From NCBI GenBank assembly GCA_024291935.2, contig CM044306.1:9374001-9438000 (forward strand): a DNA stretch of 64,000 nucleotides, written 5' to 3'. The notes under the pieces were generated by a model that saw only the letters and a list, made by a program, of their open reading frames with translations, searched no databases and was not told the DNA's origin. Numbering within the stretch: the first letter of the stretch is position 1; every line of letters begins with the position of its first letter. The stretch comes from Okapia johnstoni. Lineage: Eukaryota > Chordata > Mammalia > Artiodactyla > Giraffidae. The position numbers and the translations under genes were made by a program. Of this stretch, positions 55,184 to 64,000 are shown piece after piece.

Positions 55184-55441
55184 GCTTCCCTGGTGGTCCA
55201 GTGGTTAAGAATCCACCTGCCAATGCAGGGCACATGGGTTCAATCCCTGGCCTGGGAATGCCACAGGGCGACTAAGCCCATGCGCCACAACCACTGAGCC
55301 CGTGGTCCCCAACAAGAGAAGCCACCACTATGAGAAGCCCACACACCACAACTAGAGAGTAGCCCTCACTCGCCACAACTAGAGAAAGCCTGCGCAGCAA
55401 CTAAGACCCAGCACAGCTAAATTGGAAAAAAAAAAAAAAAA
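55184..55441 (+). mobile_element. CHR-2 SINE with poly(A) tail
   Basis: gggcttccctggtggtccag, gttcaatccctggcctggg, the long body and an A-run at 55425-55443. Flanks gcagctctgg (before) and gcagttctgg (after) look like a target-site duplication with one change. Confidence 0.93.
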
Positions 55442-56086
55442 AATGCAGTTCTGGTTCAACTTTTACAATGCTGTTTGTTTCACCTTGTGAGTCACAACAC
55501 TTCTTAGACCCTGTGGACCTGGCCAGGGTGACTTAAGAGATTCCAAGACTCACTCCTTTTATCTAAAGTACCACCTGATCTGTTGTGCTTGCAGGCAGGC
55601 ACAGAATCCAGGCAGCGTCCAGGCAGCTCAGAAACAAGTCAGAGGCCTGCTCCCCTGCTTCTGAAGCCTTGAACAGGACCTCGTCCATTTTAATTTCCCT
55701 AACAGCTGTTCCTCCTGTGTAGTCTGTGCCCTGGGATTCCACACCCTGGAGCTCTGCCCTTCTCCTCTGGTTTCCCACTTGTCTGCCTCCCAGGTATCCC
55801 CGAAATGGGCTCCCCTTGGAGCCCCCTTTAGGCTTCATTTCCATGGAAAACAAAGGACTATGAGAGCTAAGCAGTGGCTGTCTCCGGGGCGCTGCTCTGC
55901 ATTTCCTGGTGCCCAGGCCATTTCCTTCTGGCCCTGGGCATGCGGTCATGTGCTTCCTCTCATGGGCGGGTTAGGGAGCAGGGCCAGCAAGTAGAGATGG
56001 GATCGGTGCTCCTCCATCGCTGCCTTTCTCCCGGAAGCAGCCTCAGCTTGTGTTCTGGGGACCAGGGGCTGGCCAGGAGCGGGGTT

Positions 56087-56101
56087 GGGGGGGGGGGGGT
56101 T
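56087..56101 (+). repeat. Poly-G run
   Basis: An uninterrupted run of about 13 G within ggggttggg contexts. Prone to length error. Confidence 0.85.
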
Positions 56102-57944
56102 GGGACAGCTGGGGGACTGGCTGCCCAGCTCAGCAGGGGAGGGTTGCGGTTGAGTTTTCCTGGTTTCAGGTTCCCCTCCCTGGAAGCCAGAGGCAGGAGG
56201 CTCAGGTTTCCCGCCCGCCATCCTGCTCTTCCTTTGGTGTTGGGAGTGATGGCCCATGGCCATGATGTCATCGACTAATCCAAACAGAAGGGGGGCTGGT
56301 TTGGCGGCGCTGGCTGGCGTCTCATGCTGAGTGCAGCAGTAAATTTCATTTCAAGGCTATGATTAGGACGGTGCCCAAGAATTTCCTCTCTCTCCTTCCT
56401 TTCCCCAATCTTATTTTTCTTTCTGTGTTCCTGCCTTGCCTTCTCACCCCCTCACCCCCTCAAGTCTCTCTTCTCTGAGGGTGCCTCAGGTTCTCAGCGG
56501 GGCCAGCCCGTGGTCGGCATCACCAAGCTCCTTGCAACCCCAGTCCGGTTTCTGATCACCTTCAGATTCCAACCCGCCTCCTTCCTCCGTGATCAGCTAC
56601 GGAGCACACGGATGAGGTCCCAGCCCCTGGAGGTTGTCTACGGGCGTCCAGGGTGAGGGCAAGGGGGCAGATTGCCTACAGGCCCTCCTTCAACCTTGAG
56701 CTGAATTGTCTGACAAGATAGAGATCAGGGTATGGGTGGCTCTGGTCACCAACAAAGAGATCAGAAGGCAGCAAGCGGAGGCAGCAAAAAGGCCCTGGAA
56801 AGTGATTCATCAGGTCCTCACCGCCATTCCAGCTGGTGTGTGGAGCTGTGAGTCTGGCTGGTTGACTCTCTTTTTTGGCACTCACACCCTCTCCTCAGCT
56901 ACGAGACGGCAGCCGAGGCCCACAGGCGAGAGGTGGCTGGGACCCTGTCTCCCGGGGCCTGCCAGCCCCTGGTAGAAGTGGAACCACGTGTGCAGCCCTC
57001 CCCCAGCTCCCACTGCTTCTCCCCTCCTCCCGTGCAACCACGGTCCTGCCCCAGCGTTCCCTGGCCTGGGAACATGGCCAACGCCGAGTCACTGCTCAAT
57101 GGCCCCTGCATCCTCCAGCTCAGCCTCTCCTGACAGGTGTCACCGACCACAGGGCCGGGTCACCTGGATGCCCACAGAGAAGGCACCGGGGGTGCGGAGG
57201 CTGTGTCTCAGCACCAGGCATGCTGGGCTTCCTGCAGACACAGAGGGTGCCCTGGGTCCCCCTCTGCGCTCCCCACGGAGTTGTGATCTGACTCCTCAGG
57301 GCCAACAGAGGGAAGTCCCAGATGTGGCCTACTGGCTGGCCAGGAGCCACCTGTCCACTCCCTCCACCCACACACTCCAGGCCCCCACCAGACACATTGC
57401 TCTCCAGCACTCCTTCCCCACTGAGCCTGGTCACGGCCTCAGAGCCTCCTCACCATGCCCCAGGAATCAGCCCAGCCAGCCAAAGGGGGCGTGTGACTGA
57501 TTTCCATCCCAGCGAGGTGCCCAGCTAGTGTTGTGCCAAGAGTGGGTCGCCCTAGGGAGGGGTAGAGATGGAAACTGCCCTTCCGTGGCCCATTCACCTG
57601 GACTTCTCAGACCCCTTGCGTTTTCTCTCACGGGTTACTTGTCTTCATGTTTGCCTTCCCCAAGACTCCCGACTTCTTTAGGTTATAGCTCATTCATTCA
57701 TTCAGCAGGTTTGCGTTGGGCCGTGGGCCAGGCACATGCAGGGGCTGGGGCTGTGTATGGAACAAAAGCAACCCCTTGCCTCCTACAGAGTGATCCCCTT
57801 CAGTAGAAATACAGACAGAGATGATGGCAAAGTGTGTCAGGGGCTCAGTGGAGGAGCAAGGGCACCAGTGAGGTCCGGATGGCTTGGGCTAGAGACCTGG
57901 AGGCGGTCACAGCTATCCAGATCAGGGGGAGAGCTGCCCTAGGT

Positions 57945-58163
57945 GGGCCTCCCTGGTGGCTCAATAGTAAAGAATCTGCCTGCCAATGCAGGAGACAGGG
58001 ATTCGATCCCTGGGTCGGGAAGATCCCCTGGAGAAGGAAATGGAAACTCACTCCAGTATTCTTATCTGGGAAATCCCATGGAGAGTGGAGCCTGGCGGGG
58101 CTACAGTCCACTGGGTCGCAAAGAGTCGGACACGACTTGGCGATTAAACAACAGCGACAACTG
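57945..58163 (+). mobile_element. Bov-tA SINE
   Basis: gggcctccctggtggctcaa, gattcgatccctgggtcggg, cactccagtattcttatctg, ending cgacttggcgattaaacaac. Confidence 0.93.
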
Positions 58164-58839
58164 TTCTAGGCAGAAGGTCCTGGAGGTAGGAGAATGCAGG
58201 AAGGTCTTGCCAGCTGAACGCAGACTTGGGTGGGGGCAGGGCGGATCTGGAGGTGAGGGGTGGGAGACGAGACAAGCAGCAGCTGTCCGTGGTGACTCAC
58301 TGCTGAGCAGAATGATTGGAAACACATGTCCCGCAGAGAGGCGCATGCATTACTCACAGCCCAGGGTTCCTGGACCACATGGGAGGCAAGAAGGAGACCG
58401 GTGGGGAGGGAGCGTAGTCGGCGGGCCTGGGGTCGGGATCCCAGCCCTCTCTCGGTGCCCACTGTCTGTGCCTTGCCTTCCTCTGCTGGATAACGTTCCT
58501 CAACTCTGGCCGAGTTCCTACTCGATACATTCAAAAAAGCTTTTTATTCTGAGAACTTCCAGACATGTTTATAAGGAGAGAGAACAGTGTAATGTTAACC
58601 CACGTCCCCAGTGCCCAGCTTTGAAAACGATCAGCTCATCCAATTTGCTCCCATCAACACGTGCCCCCGTGGATGGTTTGGAAGCAAATCCCAGACGTCG
58701 TAGTTCCTCTGTAAACACTGGAAGAACATTTTTGTTGAAGGTCTACCTTCTCTCTTCCCAGGTAGGGAAGCATGTTAACTTCATTTTGTGAGGGTTTCTC
58801 ACAAGACTTTTTTCTGCTCTTTGGGAAAAACCAGCTCCC

Positions 58840-58970
58840 AGAATCAGATGAGCTGGGGTTTATCCTCCGTCATCAGCTGTGTGACTTGTGTCCAAGGCTT
58901 CACCTCTTCCCATTTCTGTTTCCTCGTTTGGAAAAATGAGATCCCACTGGTAGTACCACCTACAGTACCT
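58840..58970 (-). mobile_element. MIR SINE
   Basis: Antisense MIR: atcagctgtgtgacttgtgt, ccaaggcttcacctcttccc, tgtttcctcgtttggaaaaa. Confidence 0.7.
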
Positions 58971-59779
58971 TCCAGGAAGGCGTCTAGCAGGTCCCTGATG
59001 ATATTGGTGATGAAGGTACCAAGAAACAAAGCAGGTCCCACACTAGGAGGCTGCTGGGACTCGGATACCAACCTTAATCTGCAGACTCCAAAGCCTGTTA
59101 CCTATTTCATACCTTGGGCATGGTCAGCATACACAGTCAGCGTGGTTTTTAGGGCCCACTGAGCCAACGTTGTCCAGTGACTTTTGGTCATGATCTGACG
59201 ACCCCTGAAATACCCCTCTCTTGGACACCAGGATTGGGGGTGCCGGGGAAGCAGTTTCTTCAAGAACTCAAGGCCTACGGGGATGGGCAGCAAATGGAGC
59301 CTCCCAGCCTGTGGGAGGGTGGGGAGAGGGACGAGGAGAGGGTGTGTCCCTCCACTTGGTTGTAGGTTCAGCTCTTCCCACCTGGAAACAGGTGCTCTCA
59401 GTGTAAGCCTGAATCTATGGGCTGTAAGGAATAAATACCCAGATGAGATGGGTTGACTAAAGTGGGCTTTTTTCAAGTGGTGCAGCAAATGTTGTGTTAA
59501 CCCCTGGATGTCTGAAATCTGGAGAGCCTTAAGGGCTACTTTATCCCTCTGGCTTCTCTCACTCCCGGGGATGGCTCATCTCAACCATTTGCCCGCCTTT
59601 CTTTCCTTTCTCTCCTCAAATTTCTCTGCATTTTCACAACTCAGCCTGACTGCTCTACCCTCTTGGCCCTTCTATCCAGATCATTCTTATCAGTACAGAA
59701 TCAATAGATCAGCCAGGGTCAGGTGACTACATCCATACCTGGCTCAGTGACTATGGCTTCTGGTACTGATTGGGTATTC

Positions 59780-60318
59780 TTGCTCCTTGGAAGCAAAGCT
59801 ATGACAAACCTAGACAGCATATTAAAAAGCAGAGATATCGCTTTGCTAACAAAGGTCCATATAGTCAAAGCTGTTTTTTTCTAGTAGTCATGTACAGCTG
59901 TGAGAGCTGGACCGTAAAGAAGGCTGAGCACTGAAGAACTGATGTTTTCCAACTGTGGTGCTGGAGAAGACTCTTAAGAGTTCCTAGGACAGCAAAGAGA
60001 TCAAACCAATTGATCTTAAAGGAAATAAACGCTGAATAGTCATTGGAAGGACTGATGCTGAAGCTAAAGCTCCCATACTTTGGCCACCTGATGCAAAGAG
60101 CCAACTCATTGGAAAAGACCCTGATGCTGGGGAAGATTGAGGGCAGGAGGAGAAGGGGCCGACAGAGGATGAGATCATTGGACGGTATCATCGACTCAAT
60201 GGATGGGAGTTTGAGCAAGCTCTGGGAGATTATGAAGGACAGGGAAGCCGGGCGTGCTGCAGTCCATGGGGTCACAAAGAGTCGGACACGGCTTAGCAAC
60301 TGAACAACAACAACTAAC
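59780..60318 (+). mobile_element. BovB LINE 3' fragment with 9-bp target-site duplication
   Basis: Sense BovB: ccttggaagcaaagctatga, ctttgctaacaaaggtccat, gatgagatcattggacggta, ending agcaactgaacaacaacaac. The 9-mer tgggtattc is repeated at 59771-59779 and 60319-60327. Stops interrupt the RT tail frame. Confidence 0.93.
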
Positions 60319-61054
60319 TGGGTATTCAGGTCCTGGGGTCTGAAGGACAGGCTAGCCCAGAAGGGGAACGGGAAGGGATACCTCTCTGGAGTGGATAGGC
60401 CCCACCCAGGGAGGCACTCAGGGTGGGGGACAGTTGGGCCCTTGACTCCCTGATGGTGAGACTCTTGTACCCTTGAACCTTTCAGTAGCGAGAGAAGGCA
60501 GTCAGGTTCTGGACCCAGGATGATGGCTCTGTGCCATTGGCTTGGAAGAGGTTTGGTCCACCAGGGGATTCCTGTGGGGGCTGCACCTTGGGCCCTGAGA
60601 TCGCTTACACCTTGATGGGGGCAAGAGCTCTATTCGAGGCGATGATGTCAGAACACTGGCCTCGTCTCTGACCGTGTCTCCTGGCAGCAGGGGAGGGCAG
60701 CAGCCGCTCCAGGCTCGGACGTCGCCTGGAAGGCATGTCTGGGGCTGCTACTCTCTAACTGACTGCCAAAGAAAATATTTTTTGCAGGTTCCTTGTGAGC
60801 CGAGAATGGAAACACAACACGCATCAGGATGAGTGGGGGAGGGATGCCTGCCTTTCTCCGAGAGTTGGGGAGACACCCGGGGATGGCAGGACTCAGGCAT
60901 AGCTGGGTCGGCAGGACCTGGTGGCCAGGAGGGACCCAGGTGAGCAGAGTGGCCAAGAATAGGGAAGGCCCAGGACCAGGGCAGATGATGGGGTTGTTGG
61001 AAAAGTGTGTGCTCTAAAAAGGTGAATGAGATGACTTAGGTTGAACTGAAGGGC

Positions 61055-61098
61055 TCTAGCTTAAAATAAACAAACAGAAAAACAAACAAAAAAAGAAC
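61055..61098 (+). repeat. A-rich (AAAC)-like run
   Basis: ataaacaaacagaaaaacaa and related pieces, low complexity. Confidence 0.7.
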
Positions 61099-61874
61099 CC
61101 TAAGATGTATAGAAATCAGTCGGAGTTTTGAAAGCTCAAATAAACAGAAAGAAAAATTATATAATCAGTATTCGTACACACAGAAGCAGTGTTAGTACTT
61201 TGGCATCTATCATCCATTTTTTATTTGCATGTATGTATGTGAACACATATGTAGCAAATAATATTATATGTTCTATTTTGTAGCTGCCTTATTTTAAACC
61301 CAGGAAGGTATCCTGAAGATCTCTCCATGTGATTATTTCCCTGCAATACTATTTTTAACATCTGCATGGCATTCTGATGTAGGCTCTGCCCAGGAGGCAG
61401 GATGAAGTTGCCAATGGCAGTGTCAGGCTTGATGGTCCCTATAGCTCCCAGTCCCAAAGACTAAGCAGGTGTCCTCAGCCGTTACTATGGCAAAATACTT
61501 GAGGAAGGCTATGATTGGCCAGGCTTGGCTCCTAGGCCCATCGTTAAGCCAATCACTGTGGCCAGCAGGATTGAGGGCTTTGATTGGTTAGGCCTGAGGC
61601 ACATGCCCATCCTGTAGCCAGGCGGAGGTTAAGGGGAGGGCTGCAGAGCGGAGAAAAGCACTGATGCCCCCACAGACTGCAAGCCAATAGTAGCTCCCAT
61701 AAATATGTGTGGAAAGAATGTCCAACAAGGTAGTGGGTCTAAGACTGAAGAACTGTGAGACATGGTCCTTACCCTGAAGAGTCTAACAATTTGAGGGAGA
61801 CCCCAAAATACGTAAAACCAATTAAAGGTGAAATGATAAACATGACATAAACACAACAGAATGACTTCATGGCA

Positions 61875-61995
61875 GGCCAGACCTGGGTTCAAGTCCCATT
61901 TCCACTGTGATTTTGGCCAATCTCTTTACTTCGTTGGACATGAGCTTTCTCATCCATGAAGTGGAAACAATACTCACCGTACTCAGAGTAAGTGC
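61875..61995 (-). mobile_element. MIR SINE
   Basis: Antisense MIR: gacctgggttcaagtcccat, ttccactgtgattttggcca, tttctcatccatgaagtgga. Confidence 0.72.
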
Positions 61996-62003
61996 TTGGT
62001 GCG

Positions 62004-62028
62004 TGCGTGTGTGTGTGTGTGTGTGTGC
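62004..62028 (+). repeat. (GT)n microsatellite
   Basis: About ten GT units directly before a Bov-tA. Confidence 0.9.
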
Positions 62029-62265
62029 TAAGTCTTTTCAGTCGTGTCTGACTCTGTGACCCTATGGAGCGTAGCCTGCCAGGCTCCTCTGTCCATGGGA
62101 TTCTCCGGGCAAGAATACTGGAGTGAATTGCCATTTCCTCCTCCTGGGGATCTCCTGGATGACCTCCTCGGTCATCCCTCCTGACCGAGGGATGGAACCT
62201 GTGTCTCTTATATCTGTTGCATCGGCAGGCAGGTTCTTTACCACTAGAGCCACCTGGGAAGCCCC
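62029..62265 (-). mobile_element. Bov-tA SINE with internal hairpin insertion
   Basis: Antisense copy (tcagtcgtgtctgactctgt, gggttctttaccac-like end gccacctgggaagcccc). About 20-25 extra bases between the Bov-A body and the tRNA-like head form a 9-bp inverted repeat (62166-62174 and 62182-62190). Confidence 0.9.
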
Positions 62266-62374
62266 TTGGTAGAGGGTAGTTAATATTAGTACTGGCAAGA
62301 TTTGTGCGGGGGAGGCAAAGATTACAGTGCACAGACCAGCTGCTTGGAAAAAGCTGAAAGGTAAATGGTGGATT

Positions 62375-62762
62375 CATCACAGCACAAGATGGAAACTACT
62401 CAAATGTCGGTCGGATGATGACTGGATAAGCAAAACAAGCTGCCTCTGGACCATAGATTAGGATTTAGACATCACAAAGAGTGAAGTGCTAACACACAGA
62501 ACTTCAAAAACATGCTCGGTGAAAGAAGCCAGACATAGAAGGCCACATATTGTATGATTCCATTTATATGAAGTGTTCAGAGTAGGCTCAGAGCTGAAGG
62601 AGAGAGGCAGGGAAGATAGACTATTTCTTTTTGAAGTGATAAAAATGTTTTAAAATTACCTATGGAGATGGCTGCACCACTGGAAATGTGCTAAAAAACT
62701 ATAGAATTGTGTACTTTAAATGGGTGAATTGTATGACATGTGAATTATATCTCCATATAACT
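62375..62762 (+). mobile_element. L1 LINE 3' end
   Basis: gaagccagacatagaaggcc, tgtatgattccatttatatg, gtgatggctgcaccac-like text, tgtgctaaaaaactatagaa, tgggtgaattgtatgacatg. Confidence 0.82.
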
Positions 62763-63079
62763 TTTTTTTTCTCCCCAAAGACATGTGAATGGTGGAAATT
62801 GGATCTTGAAAGCTGGGTTAAATTTGGTAGGTCGGGGCAGAGAAGCTTTCCCTGGGCAGAGGTGGGGAGGGGTGTGCAGAGAGGGGAGACAGCCTGGCTT
62901 GTGGGCATGGACCTGGGCTAGGACAGGCTGGCCTGGGCAGGGAGCATCTGAGGAGAAGTTGGCAGGGGTGGGGTGAGTCAGGGGCTGAGGACAGGAGAGC
63001 CGTTGAAACCGAGTCCTCCTAAAATCGATTTCTTCTACCAAGTTAGTGATTGGCCTCTCTACTCAAAACATGATTCCCA

Positions 63080-63199
63080 GGGACCTCCCTCGTGGTCCAG
63101 CGGTTAGGACTCTGAGCTTTCACTGCAGGGGGCACAGGTTTGATCCCTGGTCAGGGAGCTAAGATTCCACATGTTTCACAGCACGGCCAAAACCCAAGC
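63080..63199 (+). mobile_element. CHR-2 SINE, short form
   Basis: gggacctccctcgtggtcca, gcggttaggactctgagctt, tgcagggggcacaggtttga, tccctggtcaggg, then cacggccaaaaccc. Confidence 0.88.
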
Positions 63200-64000
63200 A
63201 ACCAACCAATCGTGATTCCCTTTCTTATCCAACACCTGTTTTCCTCAAGATTGAGGAGTATCAAATAAAACGGGGGATTGAAACAGCCTACCGGCCCCTG
63301 TGTCCTTGTCCTTTGAAGCAAAAGTTTTTGCCTCATTCTCCCAAGCCTCCCTGAATCTCAGCATGGCTGGCTCACGAGTTCGTGATTAGGAAATGTGAAG
63401 ATGTAGAAACAAAGAATATTTGTTGGTCAGGGAAACTGGTAACAATTTAGGCTATAAACCAGCCATGTAGCAGACACTGAACTCCAAGTTCCCTGAAAGA
63501 TATAGATAAATAAATGTTTGACACACATTCCTAAGTTGCTTTTATGGGAAGCAGACCCCCCTCCAGTGAAAACTGCTGATACAAGCAGGTGGACTCCAGA
63601 CCAGTTGAAATCAGAAACGTTAGTGATGCTCAAAACTTCACCTTGATGCCAACCAACCAATCAAGAATTGTGGGCAAGCTGATCACGTACCCTGCATCAT
63701 GGGTGCCCTGGCTGGAGAGGTACCAAAAGACACTTTTTGTTCTGGGACAAATATATCAGGACATACAGAGAAGTGTGCAAAGCTTAAGTTATGAGCTGGA
63801 TACACACCTGCAAAGCGAAGACACTGAGTGACCACCATCCAGAACAGTGGAGAGGTGGACCATTGCCAGCACTGAGACACACCTCCTGGTCACTTCCTCA
63901 CGATGACCTTAGTCCTGAATGCTAGCACTGGGTAACCACCATGATGGGCTTGTCCTATAGATCAGACCACCCTAAATCCTCATCCCCATTTATCAAAAAC

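Larger units (their letters stand above)
48225..64000. other. Intergenic region upstream of TIMP2
   Basis: No open frame here resembles a known protein. In human the next gene upstream is LGALS3BP; none of its scavenger-receptor or BTB/BACK coding motifs is visible, so it must lie further right. Repeats are listed separately. Stretches without a named element include 48225-49030, 49631-50449, 51166-52736, 53853-54592, 55442-57944, 58161-58839, 60328-61874 and 63200-64000. Parts of 58540-58690, 61200-61380 and 63740-63900 resemble one old dispersed mammalian repeat whose family I cannot name. Confidence 0.75.

Noticed and set aside
60043..60303. 86-codon frame with reverse-transcriptase-like residues
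   Set aside because: It is the C-terminal tail of a dead BovB element, already annotated as a mobile element, not a host gene.
63589..63831. 80-codon plus-strand frame near the right edge
   Set aside because: No homology recognised. The surrounding text resembles an old dispersed repeat also glimpsed at 38.4, 58.6 and 61.3 kb.
1..64000. Bacterial-type features: operons, CRISPR arrays, riboswitches, phage or defence systems
   Set aside because: The sequence is ruminant nuclear DNA. The regular repetition seen comes from dispersed SINEs, and no spaced direct-repeat array exists.

Overview
The window is mammalian nuclear DNA, most likely from a pecoran ruminant (a bovid such as cattle, sheep, goat or a close relative). 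The genes have introns. The interspersed repeats are the ruminant set: tRNA-Glu-headed Bov-tA and CHR-2 SINEs, one dimeric Bov-A2, BovB/ART2A LINE 3' ends and a ruminant-type class I ERV LTR, on top of older mammalian L1, MIR, L2 and hAT remnants. The TIMP2 residues read here (for example FKGPDQ and SLDIGG) fit what I remember of bovine TIMP2, but the species is not settled.

The window is dominated by TIMP2 (tissue inhibitor of metalloproteinases 2) on the minus strand. Exon 1 coding sequence is 47474-47603, exon 2 is 9857-9957 and exon 3 is 7496-7604. All splice sites and reading phases agree. Intron 1 is about 37.5 kb, intron 2 about 2.25 kb, and intron 3 runs off the left edge, so exons 4 and 5 are outside. 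The exons shown encode the signal peptide and roughly the first 88 residues of the mature inhibitor, including the zinc-chelating Cys1 and the AB loop. A CpG island (about 47340-48200) carries the 5' UTR and a promoter with a TATA-like box, GC boxes, an inverted CCAAT and an AP-1 site.

Inside TIMP2 intron 1, on the same strand, lies a second intact gene: a 558-codon frame (22738-24414) homologous to the N-terminus of the centrosomal protein CEP295. It is the nested gene CEP295NL (DDC8), known from other mammals to sit in this intron. Its coding part is one uninterrupted exon with a splice acceptor 11 bases before the ATG and a poly(A) signal downstream.

Everything else is intronic (1-7495, 7605-9856, 9958-47473 apart from CEP295NL) or intergenic upstream of TIMP2 (about 48.2-64 kb, where I found no exon). 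These regions hold about 45 recognisable transposable-element copies, many with target-site duplications and several nested in one another. Two stretches are nearly free of ruminant SINEs: about 13.1-24.7 kb around CEP295NL, and about 42.9-49.0 kb, which includes exon 1 and the promoter.

I found no evidence of a previously undescribed biological system. The most useful leads are the nested-gene architecture, the 5' UTR that is open in frame with TIMP2, the G-run beside the start codon, and an ERV LTR about 1.1 kb upstream of the TIMP2 start site in the opposite orientation.
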